Shown here: piece by piece, positions 22,421-34,911 of the stretch
Layout of the letters: the number at the start of each line of letters is the position of its first letter
Numbering within the stretch: the first letter of the stretch is position 1
Source: Blastococcus mobilis
GTDB lineage: Bacteria; Actinomycetota; Actinomycetes; Mycobacteriales; Geodermatophilaceae
Direction: 5' to 3'
Assembly: GCF_900188025.1 (NCBI RefSeq)
Contig: NZ_FZNO01000010.1
Span: 103,985 to 167,984 of the forward strand
DNA length: 64,000 bases
Notes under the pieces: generated by a model
What the model was told of the DNA's origin: nothing
Database searches by the model: none
The model's input: only the letters and a program-made list of their open reading frames with translations
Made by a program: the position numbers and the translations under genes

Positions 22421-24778
22421 CTACTTCCGGGCGCGCCGCCGGGGTTCACAGCCCACAGGCTGGTGGACCGGGCCGACCTCCGGCGGGGGCGGGATGTCGA
22501 GCACCAGATCCCGGTGGTCCACGGTGACCTGCCGGCCGTGGTGGCGGATGTCGAGCGGGTCGCCTTCCTCCAGGCGGTAGGTGGCCCAGTCGTGGGTGAC
22601 GGTCACCGTCAGCCGCCGGCCCCGGTAGACGACCCGGAACCGCATCCGGGTGATGCGCTCGGGCAGCCGCGGGCCGAACGCCAGCTCGCCGTTGTGGTCC
22701 CGCAGACCACCGAAGCCGGCCACCGCGACCGTCCAGCCGCCGGCCAGGGAGGCAATGTGCAGCCCGTGTCCGGAGTTGTGGTGCAGGTTCTGCAGGTCGG
22801 TCAGCGCGGCCTCGGCCCAGTAGTCGTAGGCGAGCTGCAGGTGGCCGGTCTCCGCGGCCACCACGGCCTGCTGACTGGCCGAGAGCGAGGAGTCCCGCGT
22901 CGTCCTGGCCTCGTAGTAGGCGAAGTTCGCGATCTTCTCCTCGAGGGTGAACGCGTCCCCGCGCAGGTGCAGCGCCATGACGAGGTCGGCCTGCTTGACC
23001 ACCTGCTTCCGGTAGATCTCGAAGTAGGGGTAGTGCAGCAGGAGGGGGTAGTTCTCCTCCGGCGTGTGCGCGAAGTCCCACTCCTCGTGGTGGGTGAAGG
23101 CGTCGGACTGCATGTGCACGCCGCGCTGGGTGTCGTAGGGCACCGCCATCAGGGAGGCGGCCCGCAGCCAGCAGTCCACCTCCTCGGGGTCGACGTCCAG
23201 CCGGCCCGCGACGTCGGGCTGGCGCTTGACCGCCTCGGCGGCCTCCCGCAGGTTCCGCTGCGCCATGAGGTTGGTGTAGACGTTGTTGTCCACCACGGCG
23301 GTGTACTCGTCCGGTCCGGTGACGCCGTCGATGCGGAACCCGTGCTCGGGGTCGAAGTGACCCAAGGACGCCCACAGCCGGGCGGTCTCCACGAGCAGCT
23401 CCGTACCGAAGTCGCGGTCGAAGTCGTCGTCCAGGGTGGCGTTGTAGTACCGGACGACGGCGTCGGCGATGTCGGCGTTGATGTGGAAGGCGGCCGTCCC
23501 CGCCGGCCAGTAGCCCGACGTCTCCTCCCCGCGGATGGTCCGCCAGGGGAAGGCCGCCCCCCGGCGGCCGAGCACGCGCGCCCGCTCCCGCGCCAGATCC
23601 AGCGTCGAGTGCCGCCACCGCAGGGCGTCGCGGACGGCGTGCGGCGCGGTGTAGGTCAGGACCGGGAGCACGTAGGTCTCGGTGTCCCAGAACGTGTGAC
23701 CGTCGTAGCCGGGACCGGTCAGCCCCTTGGCGGGGATCGGTTGACGCTCGCCGCGCAGGCCGGCCTGCAGGACGTGGAACATGCCCACCCGCACCGCCTG
23801 CTGGAGCTCGTCGTCGCCCTCGATCTCGACGTCGGCCTCGTCCCAGTGCTGGTCCAGGACCTCCCGCTGTTCGCGGGCGAGACGGTCCCAGCCGGCCAGC
23901 TTGGCCGTCGCCAGCGCGGCCTCCACCTGGTCGCGGAGGGCGGCGCTGGAGCGGCGGGAGGACCAGCCGTAGGCGAGGAACTTGACCAGCTTCAAGCTGC
24001 CACCCCGTGGGATGCGCGCGGCGAGCGTGTAGCGGGCGAGATCCCCGGCGGCCTCGATGTCCTCGGTGTGGCTGTCCGGGGTCTCGATGACGTGGTCCAT
24101 CCCGGCCGCCATGCGCAGGCGACTGCGCTTGGTCCGGTGCACCAGCACCGCCCGCCGCCCGCGGCCGACCGCGAGCTCCGACTGCAGGGGCTCGGCCAGC
24201 GCGGCCGCCGCACGCGGGTCGTCCTCCTCGGTCGGCACCGCCTCGTTGGCCAGCAGGTCCGACTGCAGGGCCACGTAGAGGTCGCCGAGGTCGTCGGTGA
24301 GCTCCACCTTGTACTCGATGGCGGCGATCGACCGCCGCGCCAGAGACACCAGGCGGGTGCTGGTGACCCGGACCGTCCGGCCGCCCGGGGAGCGCCACTC
24401 GGTGGAGCGGCGGAGGACCCCGGCCCGCAGGTCCAGCGTGCGCGTGTGCTCGATGATCTCGCCGTACTCGAGGTCGAGCGGCGAGTCCTTGACCAGCAGC
24501 CGGATCAGCTTGCCGTCGGTGACGTTGACCATCGTCTGGCCCTGCTCCGGGAACCCGTAGCCCGCCTCGGCGTAGGGCAGCGGCCGCTCCTCGAAAAAGC
24601 CGTTGAGATAGGTGCCGGGGACGACGACCGGCTCCCCCTCCTCGAAGGAGCCGCGCATCCCGATGTGGCCGTTGGTCAGGGCGAACACCGACTCGTGCAC
24701 GGCCAGCGAGGCGTGGTCCAGCCCGACCTCGGTGAGCGACCAGGGCTCGATCGGGAAGGTGGCGCGGCCCTCCGTCAC
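22421..24778 (-). CDS. Glycoside hydrolase family 65 phosphorylase (trehalose/maltose/kojibiose type)
   Basis: 785-residue phosphorylase. Seen: the N-terminal GH65 domain (SVFALTNGHIGMRGSFEEG), the central GYDGHTFWDTETYVLP, the catalytic Glu in GVTGPDEYTAVVDNN, and HINADIADAVVRYYN. It would split an alpha-linked disaccharide with phosphate to release beta-glucose 1-phosphate. GTG start with GAGGAG 5 nt upstream. The upstream gene is a beta-phosphoglucomutase, which supports this product. Trehalose, maltose or kojibiose cannot be separated by eye. Confidence 0.9.
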   Translation of the reverse strand: MTEGRATFPIEPWSLTEVGLDHASLAVHESVFALTNGHIGMRGSFEEGEPVVVPGTYLNGFFEERPLPYAEAGYGFPEQGQTMVNVTDGKLIRLLVKDSPLDLEYGEIIEHTRTLDLRAGVLRRSTEWRSPGGRTVRVTSTRLVSLARRSIAAIEYKVELTDDLGDLYVALQSDLLANEAVPTEEDDPRAAAALAEPLQSELAVGRGRRAVLVHRTKRSRLRMAAGMDHVIETPDSHTEDIEAAGDLARYTLAARIPRGGSLKLVKFLAYGWSSRRSSAALRDQVEAALATAKLAGWDRLAREQREVLDQHWDEADVEIEGDDELQQAVRVGMFHVLQAGLRGERQPIPAKGLTGPGYDGHTFWDTETYVLPVLTYTAPHAVRDALRWRHSTLDLARERARVLGRRGAAFPWRTIRGEETSGYWPAGTAAFHINADIADAVVRYYNATLDDDFDRDFGTELLVETARLWASLGHFDPEHGFRIDGVTGPDEYTAVVDNNVYTNLMAQRNLREAAEAVKRQPDVAGRLDVDPEEVDCWLRAASLMAVPYDTQRGVHMQSDAFTHHEEWDFAHTPEENYPLLLHYPYFEIYRKQVVKQADLVMALHLRGDAFTLEEKIANFAYYEARTTRDSSLSASQQAVVAAETGHLQLAYDYWAEAALTDLQNLHHNSGHGLHIASLAGGWTVAVAGFGGLRDHNGELAFGPRLPERITRMRFRVVYRGRRLTVTVTHDWATYRLEEGDPLDIRHHGRQVTVDHRDLVLDIPPPPEVGPVHQPVGCEPRRRARK

Positions 24779-24835
24779 TGCTCCTCCTCGCCGTCGCTCG
24801 TCGGCCTCGTGACGGCCGTCGCTCCGCTCATGCGT

Positions 24836-24849
24836 GAGCTCGCGAGCTC
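24836..24849. repeat. GAGCTCGCGAGCTC perfect palindrome
   Basis: 14-bp perfect palindrome 2 bp beyond the stop of the beta-phosphoglucomutase gene. The core CGCGAGCTC also occurs in hairpin repeat copies 1 and 2. The rest of the 73-bp gap is built of GCTCGTCGGC/GTCGCTCCGC-like short repeats. Confidence 0.6.
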
Positions 24850-24851
24850 GC

Positions 24852-25598
24852 TCAAGGATGCACCTCCAGCAGTTCGGCCAGGTCCTGGACGACGACGTCG
24901 GCCCCCGCAGCGGCCAGCTCGTCGGCGTGACCGACCCGGTCGACCCCGACGACGTAACCGAAGTTCCCCGCGCGGCCGGCCGCTACCCCCGACAGCGCGT
25001 CCTCGAAGACCACGGCAGCACCCGGCTCCACCCCGAGCAGCCGGGCACCGGCGAGGAAGGTGTCCGGCCGCGGCTTGCCCCGCAACCCGTCGCGAGCGGC
25101 GACGACGCCGTCCACCCGGACGTCGATGAGGTCGGCGAAGCCGCCGGCGGCGATGACCTGCTCCCCGTTGGCCGACGCCGTGACCACCGCCGTGGCCAGC
25201 CCGGCCTCCTTCACCGCCCGCAGGTACCGCATGGAGCCGGGATAGACCTCGACCCCGTGCTCCTCCAGCTCGGCCAGCACCAGTTCCTGCTTCCGGGAGG
25301 CGATGCCCTGCACCGTCGGCGTCTCCGGCGGATCGCCCGGCGAGCCCTCGGGCAGGGTGATGCCGCGGCTGGCGAGGAAGTCGCGGACGCCGTCGGCGCG
25401 GGGCTTGCCGTCGACGTGGCGGTTGTAGTCGAGCTGGGTGAACTCGGGTGCGGCCGGGTCGTGCGACCGGAGGAACTCGTCGAAGGTGCGCTTCCAGGCC
25501 GCCATGTGCACCGTCGCCGTCCGGGTGAGGACGCCGTCGAGGTCGAAGAGGCAGACGCGCACGGCCTCGGGCAGGCCCAATGAGGCGGGAGCAGGCAC
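24852..25598 (-). CDS. Beta-phosphoglucomutase family HAD hydrolase
   Basis: 248-residue HAD protein: nucleophile motif FDLDGVLTRTATVH, motif II TASANGE, Lys in GKPRPDTFLAGARLLG, and VFEDALSGVAAGRAG. It would convert the beta-glucose 1-phosphate made by the adjacent GH65 enzyme to glucose 6-phosphate. GTG start. It is first in a two-gene operon with the phosphorylase. Confidence 0.9.
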   Translation of the reverse strand: MPAPASLGLPEAVRVCLFDLDGVLTRTATVHMAAWKRTFDEFLRSHDPAAPEFTQLDYNRHVDGKPRADGVRDFLASRGITLPEGSPGDPPETPTVQGIASRKQELVLAELEEHGVEVYPGSMRYLRAVKEAGLATAVVTASANGEQVIAAGGFADLIDVRVDGVVAARDGLRGKPRPDTFLAGARLLGVEPGAAVVFEDALSGVAAGRAGNFGYVVGVDRVGHADELAAAGADVVVQDLAELLEVHP

Positions 25599-25768
25599 GA
25601 TGCGACGCTACCGGCGGCGGCCCGTCCGCACGTGCCGGAACGGCGGCAGTCGTGCATCGGATGCGCAGCCGCCGGAGAGCGGGGCGCAGCGGCCGTACCT
25701 AGGGTCGCTTCGGGAGCCAGCTCTTCGCCGTCCCTCCCCCAGTCCGTCCGAGCAGAGGAGCGCCCACG

Positions 25769-26314
25769 ATGGCCGACCGGCCGCTGTCCTACGACCCCTA
25801 CGAGCACCTGCCGCAGGTCCCGAGCTTCACCGTCACCAGCAGCGACGTGTCCGACGGCGACGTAATGCCGATGCCACACGTCAGCGGCGTCATGGGCGCC
25901 GGTGGGGACGACCGCTCGCCGCAGCTGTCCTGGTCGGGCTTCCCCGAGGGGACCAAGAGCTTCGCGGTGACCGTCTACGACCCCGACGCCCCCACCGCCA
26001 GCGGCTTCTGGCACTGGGCCGTCGCCAACATCCCGGCGTCGGTGACCGACCTGCCGCACGATGCCGGCGACAAGGACGAACCGCAGCTCCCCGAGGGCGC
26101 CATCCAGTTGCGCAACGACGGCGGCTTCGCGGGGTATGTCGGCGCCGCTCCTCCCGAAAACCACGGCCCGCACCGCTACTTCATCGTCGTGCACGCCGTC
26201 GACACGGAGGCCCTCGACGTCACCGAGGACACCACACCCGCGGTCCTCGGCTTCAACCTGTTCTTCCACACGCTGGCCCGCGCCACGCTGGTGGTGACCT
26301 ACGAGGAGAGCTGA
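25769..26314 (+). CDS. YbhB/YbcL family PEBP-like protein
   Basis: 181 residues of the phosphatidylethanolamine-binding/Raf kinase inhibitor-like fold: [20 protein letters not shown], then [19 protein letters not shown] and [15 protein letters not shown]. Bacterial members have unknown ligands. No signal peptide. A GAGGAG precedes the ATG. Confidence 0.9.
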   Translation: MADRPLSYDPYEHLPQVPSFTVTSSDVSDGDVMPMPHVSGVMGAGGDDRSPQLSWSGFPEGTKSFAVTVYDPDAPTASGFWHWAVANIPASVTDLPHDAGDKDEPQLPEGAIQLRNDGGFAGYVGAAPPENHGPHRYFIVVHAVDTEALDVTEDTTPAVLGFNLFFHTLARATLVVTYEES

Positions 26315-26339
26315 GGGCGACCGGCGGGCAGCAGCAGAC

Positions 26340-26425
26340 GGACCGCTGCACCACTGGCCGCCGACGGCTTCGACCAGCGGTCCGGGACGTTCGCCACCGC
26401 TCTTCCGCTGACCGGACCGGTCAGC
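26340..26425. terminator. Paired inverted repeats between convergent genes
   Basis: Two structures: GGACCGCTG/CAGCGGTCC arms at 26340-26383, and a compact GCTGACCGG-A-CCGGTCAGC palindrome at 26407-26425 overlapping the GNAT stop codon. Position between two converging genes suggests two-way termination. Confidence 0.55.
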
Positions 26426-27230
26426 AGCTCGGGCGGTCGGCGATCGCCGACGAGGCCAGCCGGGCGAAGCCGACCCGCTCGTAGACCCGGGCCACGTCGT
26501 CGTCACCGGCGGCGAGGAAGACCACGTCGGCGGTCTCCCGGGCGTGCGCGACGAGCGCCGAGGCCATGCCGGCTCCCACGCCGCGTCCGCGCAGCCGGGG
26601 CAGCGTGGCCACGCCCACCACCTCGCTGACCTCGGTGCCGTCGACGTCCACCGGCTGATGGGAGCCCACGGCCACCGGCCGGCCGTTCTCCACCGCCACC
26701 ATCATCACGGTGCGGCCGGAGGCGATCCGCTCCCGGAGGACCTGGGTGCGCGCCCGAGCCGCGGCGGAGCTGTCGGGGGGCACGTCCTGCACGTCGGCCG
26801 AGCCGCCGGGGTTGGCGAAGGCCGTGGCCGCCACCCACTGGTACGCGGGCAGACCCGGGTCGTCGGCGCCGACGACGTACAGGCGGACGCCGGCCGGCAA
26901 CAGCACTTCGACGGGGTCGACGGCGACCAGCAGGGGCAGCTCCTCGACCGTCAGGCCGGCGGCACGGGCAGCGGCAGCCGTCTCCGGCGAGCGCTCGGGG
27001 ACCCACTCCAGAGCGACCGGCAGTCCCGCCTCGTCCTGGAGCGCCGCGGCGGCCCGGACATCGTTCTCGGTGACCGGGCCCGCACCGGCGCGGGGCCGGG
27101 CCGGATAGGGCCAGGCGGGGTCACCGATCGGCACATCGAGGCCGCCCACGGCCTCGATGCGCGCGTCCGCTCGAGGAGCTGCGGCGAAGTAGCGCTCGAT
27201 GCACTCGAGCAGCCCCGGACGGGTCGGCAC
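26421..27230 (-). CDS. GNAT family N-acetyltransferase
   Basis: 269 residues. The C-terminal half is a GNAT domain with the acetyl-CoA motif [19 protein letters not shown] and a terminal [13 protein letters not shown]. The N-terminal ~120 residues are a degenerate GNAT-like half ([16 protein letters not shown]), suggesting a tandem architecture. Start GTG 27230 is where homology-like sequence begins; no strong ribosome site is seen. Confidence 0.82.
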   Translation of the reverse strand: MPTRPGLLECIERYFAAAPRADARIEAVGGLDVPIGDPAWPYPARPRAGAGPVTENDVRAAAALQDEAGLPVALEWVPERSPETAAAARAAGLTVEELPLLVAVDPVEVLLPAGVRLYVVGADDPGLPAYQWVAATAFANPGGSADVQDVPPDSSAAARARTQVLRERIASGRTVMMVAVENGRPVAVGSHQPVDVDGTEVSEVVGVATLPRLRGRGVGAGMASALVAHARETADVVFLAAGDDDVARVYERVGFARLASSAIADRPSC

Positions 27231-27353
27231 ACGGGGAACCCTAGACGCGGTCGCCGTGGGCGGTCGCCTCCCCGGGCGTTCCCCTGCCCTCTCCCCACCC
27301 GGGCGAGTGACCCGGGCGAACGACACGGCCCCCTGGGACGGCACGATGGTCGG

Positions 27354-28307
27354 GTGACGGCCGGTGCGCGCAGCTCCATCTCGCCCTACGCGATATTCGA
27401 CCGCGACTCGTGGCGTGCGCTCTCCGCCGGGTCGCGCCTCCCCCTCGACGAGACCGAGCTGGGTGAGCTGGCCACCCTCGGGGACCGGATCGATCTCGAC
27501 GAGGTGGCGACGGTCTACCTGCCACTGGCCGAGCTGCTGTACCTGCACGTCACCGCCAGCCGTCGGCTGTGGGCGGCGCAGAGCAAGTTCCTCGGCGACG
27601 CCACGGCCAAGGTGCCGTTCGTGATCGCGGTCGCCGGCAGCGTCGCCGTCGGCAAGAGCACCACCGCCCGGCTGCTGCAGCGGCTGCTGGCCTCTGCCCC
27701 CGGCTCACCCCGGGTCGACCTGGTGACGACCGACGGCTTCCTGCTGCCCAACGCGGTACTGGAGGCCCAGGGCCTGCTCGGCCGCAAGGGGTTCCCGGAG
27801 AGCTACGACCGGCGGGCACTGGCGCGCTTCCTCGCCGACGTGAAGTCCGGTCGTGAGGAGGTCTTCGCGCCGGTCTACGACCACCAGTCCTACGACATCG
27901 TCCCCGGCGCACGGCAGGCCGTGGACCGGCCGGACATCCTCGTGCTGGAAGGCCTCAACGTGCTGCAGGCCGGGAGCCGCGCCGACGGCACGGCCCCCGC
28001 GGTGTTCCTGTCGGACTTCTTCGACTTCTCCGTCTACGTCGACGCTGCCGAGGCCGACATCCAGCGCTGGTACGTCGAGCGCTTCCTGGCGCTGCGGCGG
28101 ACGGCGTTCCGCGACACCACCGCCTTCTTCCACCGTTTCGCCGACCTCACCGACGACCAGGCCCGGGAGACCGCCCTCGGCATCTGGGCGGCGGTCAACG
28201 GGCCGAACCTGCGCAGCAACATCGCCCCGACCCGCTCGCGCGCCCGGCTGGTGCTGCAGAAGGCCGCCGACCACTCCGTACGACGGGTGCTGCTCCGGAA
28301 GCTGTGA
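27354..28307 (+). CDS. coaA: Type I pantothenate kinase
   Basis: First committed step of coenzyme A synthesis, phosphorylating pantothenate with ATP. The 317-residue length is normal. Walker A is GSVAVGKS (95-102), followed by the TTDGFLLPN loop, the [12 protein letters not shown] segment and the pantothenate-site [12 protein letters not shown] start. It stands alone between a divergent GNAT gene and a 217-bp gap. Confidence 0.95.
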   Translation: MTAGARSSISPYAIFDRDSWRALSAGSRLPLDETELGELATLGDRIDLDEVATVYLPLAELLYLHVTASRRLWAAQSKFLGDATAKVPFVIAVAGSVAVGKSTTARLLQRLLASAPGSPRVDLVTTDGFLLPNAVLEAQGLLGRKGFPESYDRRALARFLADVKSGREEVFAPVYDHQSYDIVPGARQAVDRPDILVLEGLNVLQAGSRADGTAPAVFLSDFFDFSVYVDAAEADIQRWYVERFLALRRTAFRDTTAFFHRFADLTDDQARETALGIWAAVNGPNLRSNIAPTRSRARLVLQKAADHSVRRVLLRKL

Positions 28308-28524
28308 GGGCCGGACGGTGCCCCTCGACTCGCCGGGCTGACCTGCACCGGAGGCCTCCGCGGCCTGTTGGCTTCGGCAGAACGTGACGACCCTTCGGGA
28401 TGACCTGGTGAGCCAGATCACTCCAGCGAGCTCCAGGTCCGGCGCAGACTTACCGAAGCAGTGATCAGACGAGCGCGGTGAGTGATCTTGACCCGGCTCG
28501 AGACGACCGAACGAACGGACCGCC
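28308..28524. other. Intergenic region upstream of DUF5999 gene
   Basis: 217 bp without a supported gene. It must contain the promoter of the small gene at 28525, which has no strong Shine-Dalgarno. No convincing hairpin or -35/-10 pair was found. Confidence 0.4.
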
Positions 28525-28728
28525 ATGTGCCACCACGTAACGCCCTGCCCCGACCCCACCAGCGAGGCGCGTGACCTCGCCGCCGTGGTCAGCAGCCACC
28601 CCGAACAGGGCTGGAGCCTGCTGTGCAACGGCGTCGTCCTCTTCGACGACGACGGTGAGCTGCTCCCCGACGGCCAGGCCGTCGGCGACCACCACGTCTG
28701 GCTCGCCCCCGAGCTCGTCCAGGCCTGA
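28525..28728 (+). CDS. DUF5999 family protein
   Basis: 67-residue conserved actinobacterial protein recognised by its MCHHVTPCP opening, the core SSHPEQGWSLLCNGVVLFDD and the ending GELLPDGQAV. The N-terminal Cys/His cluster could bind a metal. No function is known. Confidence 0.8.
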   Translation: MCHHVTPCPDPTSEARDLAAVVSSHPEQGWSLLCNGVVLFDDDGELLPDGQAVGDHHVWLAPELVQA

Positions 28729-28743
28729 GCGCCGCCGCCGGGC

Positions 28744-29328
28744 TCAGCGCGCGGCAGCCTCCCGCGCCCCCCGCTCCAGCTGGTCGCGGTAGCCGGCCCA
28801 CCACGCCTGGTCGACGTCGGGCAGGTTGTCGCCGCCCGCGCGCAGGCCCGCCGCTCCGTCGATCAGCTCCCGCACGATGTCGGCATGACCGGCATGCCGG
28901 TGCGTCTCGGCGATGACGTGCACCAGGATCTGGTGCAGCGTCACGTCGCGGCGCTCCGGCCGCCACCACGGCACGTGTCCGGCAGCGTCCAGGGGCAGCG
29001 ACTCGATCGTCGTGTCGGCGTGCTCCCAGGCCCGCCGGTACCCCTCCACGATGTGCCGACGTGACTCGTCAGCAGCGGCCCACAGGTCCCAGTTCGGTTC
29101 GCTGCCGTCGTCGTCGATCCAGGCCTGCGCCTCCGGGACCGGCCTCCCGAAGACCCCACCGAAGTAGCCCAGCTCCACGAACGCCAGGTGCTTGACCAGC
29201 CCCAGCAGGTTCGTCCCGGTCGGCGTCATCGGCCGCCGGACGTCGTACTCCGACAGCCCCTCGAGCTTCCAGAGCAGCGCGTCGCGCCCGGCTTGCAGAT
29301 CGCGCCGCAGCTCGGCCTTCGCATCCAT
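28744..29328 (-). CDS. DinB/DUF664 family protein
   Basis: 194-residue four-helix protein of the DinB-like metal-dependent group. Typical features are LLGLVKHLAFVELGYFGGVFG with a metal-binding His, and the C-terminal HQILVHVIAETHRHAGHADI with two more. Some relatives are thiol-dependent transferases or maleylpyruvate isomerases, but no substrate can be assigned. ATG 29328 is preferred over a GTG 9 bp upstream. Confidence 0.85.
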   Translation of the reverse strand: MDAKAELRRDLQAGRDALLWKLEGLSEYDVRRPMTPTGTNLLGLVKHLAFVELGYFGGVFGRPVPEAQAWIDDDGSEPNWDLWAAADESRRHIVEGYRRAWEHADTTIESLPLDAAGHVPWWRPERRDVTLHQILVHVIAETHRHAGHADIVRELIDGAAGLRAGGDNLPDVDQAWWAGYRDQLERGAREAAAR

Positions 29329-29346
29329 GGCCGACACCCTGCCACG

Positions 29347-29390
29347 GCCCCCTCTCCCCGAGCCCCCAGGGGGTGGGGAGGAGGGGTTCC
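29347..29390 (-). terminator. gcvP terminator, copy 3 of the dispersed hairpin repeat
   Basis: Directly after the gcvP stop on the minus strand: GGAACCCC, then TCCTCCCCACCCCC, a short loop, and the returning GGGG arms, ending in GGGGGCCGT. Same layout as the copies after rbpA and the BFN gene. Confidence 0.6.
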
Positions 29391-32432
<3,042 letters not shown>

Positions 32433-32551
32433 TGCAGCGACGCTACCAGCGGGCATCCAACCGCGAGGCCATGACCCGGTGTCCCGACGAGCGGGGCCCG
32501 AGGGGTCCCCGGGGAGGCTCGACGACGCAGGGGACGGCACGTGGCCGCGGT

Positions 32552-32568
32552 GTCGCCCGGAGGGCGAC
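32552..32568 (-). terminator. Short hairpin after the MerR gene
   Basis: GTCGCCC/GGGCGAC arms with a 3-nt loop, 3 bp beyond the MerR stop. A weak terminator or attenuator before gcvP. Confidence 0.45.
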
Positions 32569-32571
32569 CGG

Positions 32572-33144
32572 TCACACCGCGGCGCGACGCCTCCGGCGCA
32601 TGGACAGCTCGTCGTCGGCGTGGTGCACGGGGCCGCCGTCGAGGCGCTCGGCGGGCAGCTCCGCCAGCTCACCGGAGAGCTCGCGCAGCGCCCCGGAGAC
32701 CGCGATCCCGAAGACGCCCTGGCCACCGGCCAGCAGGTCGACGACCTCTTCGGCCGAGGTGCACTCGTAGACCGTGGCGCCGTCGGAGAACAGGGTCACG
32801 TTGGCGAGGTCCCTGATCCCCCGGGTGCGCAGATGGTCGACCGCCTTGCGGATGTTCTGCAGGGAGACCCCGGTGTCCAGCAGCCGCTTGACGACCTTCA
32901 GCACCAGGATGTCGCGGAAGGAGTACAGCCGCTGTGTTCCCGAGCCGGTGGCGCTGCGCACCGAGGGTGCGACGAGCCCTGTCCGTGCCCAGTAGTCCAG
33001 CTGGCGGTAGGTGATCCCTGCAGCGGCGCACGCCGTCGGGCCGCGGTAACCGACGAGGTCGGTGTCGACCTCGTCGTACGGTGGGGCCCCCACAGCGGCA
33101 TCACTGAACAGCTGACCCTGGGAGCCGTCGCTCTGGTCGCTCAC
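32572..33144 (-). CDS. MerR-family regulator (Rv1830-like)
   Basis: 190 residues with a winged-helix MerR domain that starts late: [20 protein letters not shown], then [18 protein letters not shown] and [19 protein letters not shown]. No effector-binding cysteines of classic metal sensors are visible. The place between the BFN gene and gcvP matches M. tuberculosis Rv1830. GTG start with AGGAGG ~10 nt upstream. A good SigA-type promoter lies at 33286-33314. Confidence 0.88.
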   Translation of the reverse strand: MSDQSDGSQGQLFSDAAVGAPPYDEVDTDLVGYRGPTACAAAGITYRQLDYWARTGLVAPSVRSATGSGTQRLYSFRDILVLKVVKRLLDTGVSLQNIRKAVDHLRTRGIRDLANVTLFSDGATVYECTSAEEVVDLLAGGQGVFGIAVSGALRELSGELAELPAERLDGGPVHHADDELSMRRRRRAAV

Positions 33145-33285
33145 GTCCAGCGTCCTCCTCTGGTCCCGTGCCGCTCACGCGGTCCAGGTCGACGGCTTCG
33201 CATCTGATGGCCTCGTACTGATGAGCCCTGCATCGGTGGGCATTGCACCCACTGACCTCAGATGTCACACCGTTGTTGTTCGCCG

Positions 33286-33314
33286 ACCGTAAGCCGGGCC
33301 AGGGACCCGGTCAA
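33286..33314 (-). promoter_or_regulatory. SigA-type promoter of the MerR-gcvP unit
   Basis: On the minus strand TTGACC (33309-33314), a 17-bp spacer, and TACGGT (33286-33291), close to the -35/-10 consensus. The leader would be ~135 nt and contains a GTGGG/CCCAC inverted repeat at 33236-33252, possibly a MerR site. Confidence 0.6.
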
Positions 33315-33401
33315 CTGAGCGGGGCGGCGTGTCGCCGCACTCATCATTTCGAGTGGAGGCTGAGACCACCGCTGCCGATAACGACGGGATGGGCTCCCAT
33401 C

Positions 33402-33459
33402 GGCCCCCTCCCGGCCAGCACACCGACCCTGCGAGGGGTGGGGAGGAGCGCTTCCTCCG
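33402..33459 (-). terminator. BFN terminator, copy 4 of the dispersed hairpin repeat
   Basis: After the stop on the minus strand: CGGAGGAAGC, then TCCTCCCCACCCC, a ~20-nt loop and GGGAGGGGGCCG. Same end motifs as copies 1 and 3. Confidence 0.55.
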
Positions 33460-33948
33460 TCAGGTCGATCCGCCGGACCCGGAGCCGGCGCCGAAGTCCT
33501 CGGGCGAGATCTGGTCGAGGAACTCGCGGAACTTCTCGACCTCGTCCTCCTGCTCGTCGGGGATCTCGATACCGACCTCGTCGAGCAGGTCGTCGGCGCC
33601 GTAGATCGGGGCGCCGGTGCGGACGGCGAGCGCCACGGCGTCCGACGGCCGGGCGCTGACCACCCGCTCGTCGCCGAACACCAGCTCGGCGATGTAGATG
33701 CCGTCGCGCATCTCGGTGATGTTGACCGCCTCCAGGGTGGCGCCCAGGGCGGTCACCACCTCCCGCAGCAGGTCGTGGGTCATGGGACGGGCCGGCCGGA
33801 CGCCCTGCTGCTCGAAGGCGATCGCGGCGGCTTCGACCGCCCCGATCCAGATGGGCAGGTACCGCTCCCCCCGCGCCTCCTTGAGCAGCAGGATCGGCTG
33901 ATTGCCGGGCAGCTCGACGCGGACACCGACGACTCGAAGCTCCTGCAC
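33460..33948 (-). CDS. Bifunctional nuclease family protein (DUF151)
   Basis: 162 residues: LRVVGVRVELPGNQPILLLKE, then RYLPIWIGAVEAAAIAFEQQG and the DAVALAVRTGAPIY segment define the BFN domain. The C-terminal ~35 residues are acidic with a Gly/Ser-rich end. Plant members act as nucleases; the bacterial role is unproven. It matches Rv1829 in conserved gene order. Confidence 0.9.
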   Translation of the reverse strand: MQELRVVGVRVELPGNQPILLLKEARGERYLPIWIGAVEAAAIAFEQQGVRPARPMTHDLLREVVTALGATLEAVNITEMRDGIYIAELVFGDERVVSARPSDAVALAVRTGAPIYGADDLLDEVGIEIPDEQEDEVEKFREFLDQISPEDFGAGSGSGGST

Positions 33949-34088
33949 GGTGCGACTCCTCGGCTGCGGCCCGGGGGTGCGGGCGGCTCGGTCTGGTCAG
34001 GCGGCGGTCGGACGCCGGGGACGGGTCGGGTGCGTCGGGCGGACCCGACCCACCCGGCTCATCCTGCCGCGTTCACGGTACGCCCGAG

Positions 34089-34835
34089 TCAGGGCCGCAG
34101 GAGTTCCCGCAGCCGTGCCTCCAGCAGCGCCGTGTGCAGCTGGGCCGAGAGCGTCGCGAGCTCGCGCAGCTTCTCGGTCGCCCGGGTGCGCGCCTCCTCG
34201 GAGCGGGCCCGCAGGACGGGTGCGACGAGCTGCTCCACGAGGCCGGCCTCGCGCTCCACACCGCTCCGGTAGACCCGGAGGTGGCGAGGCTCGATACCGT
34301 GCCGGGCCAGTCCCGCGGCCGCCCGCGCGACCGGCAGGTCGGCCGCCGGGTGCCGGCCGTCGGCGTCGGTGGTGAGCAGGCCGAACTGCACGCAGTCGGC
34401 CAGCTGCTGGGCCTCCAGGCCGGCCGCACGAGCGAACTGCTCCGGCGTCAGCGGGGGGACCCCGGCATCCGCGTCACCGTCGACGGCCGGCGGCGGCGGG
34501 ACCGAGCCGGGTCCGCCGGTACCCGGCGGCAGGGGCTCGCCCCGGTCGAGCGCCTCGAGGTGCTCCTTGATGACCCGCAGCGGCAGGTACAGGTCACGCT
34601 GGGCGGCCAGGACGTAGCGCAGCCGGCTGACGTCGGCCCGGGAGAACTTCCGGTAGCCCGACGGCGTCCGCTGCGGGTGGACCAGGTCCTCCGACTCCAG
34701 ATAACGGATCTTGCTGATCGTCACGTCGGGGAAGTCGTCGCGCAGAACCGCCAGCACCTCGCCGATCGTCAGCCGCGGCGTGCGCTGGTCGGTGGCGTCC
34801 CCGAGCGCACCATCGGGCTCGGGCACCGCCGTCAC
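34089..34835 (-). CDS. ftsR: MerR-type regulator FtsR (Rv1828-like)
   Basis: 248 residues. N-terminal winged helix: LTIGEVLAVLRDDFPDVTIS, then KIRYLESEDLVHPQRTPSGY and RKFSRADVSRLRYVLAAQRD. The C-terminal half is a helical dimer or effector region beginning PLTPEQFARAAGLE. Orthologues Rv1828 and the corynebacterial FtsR (activator of ftsZ) share this order next to garA. GTG start. The gap to garA is 76 bp. Confidence 0.88.
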   Translation of the reverse strand: MTAVPEPDGALGDATDQRTPRLTIGEVLAVLRDDFPDVTISKIRYLESEDLVHPQRTPSGYRKFSRADVSRLRYVLAAQRDLYLPLRVIKEHLEALDRGEPLPPGTGGPGSVPPPPAVDGDADAGVPPLTPEQFARAAGLEAQQLADCVQFGLLTTDADGRHPAADLPVARAAAGLARHGIEPRHLRVYRSGVEREAGLVEQLVAPVLRARSEEARTRATEKLRELATLSAQLHTALLEARLRELLRP

Positions 34836-34911
34836 GTGCCTGTCCCGCCGGCGCCCGGGAAGCGGGCGCCGGGCCGTGCCCCGCGGGTGCGGGCGCCCGC
34901 CGGCACGCCCA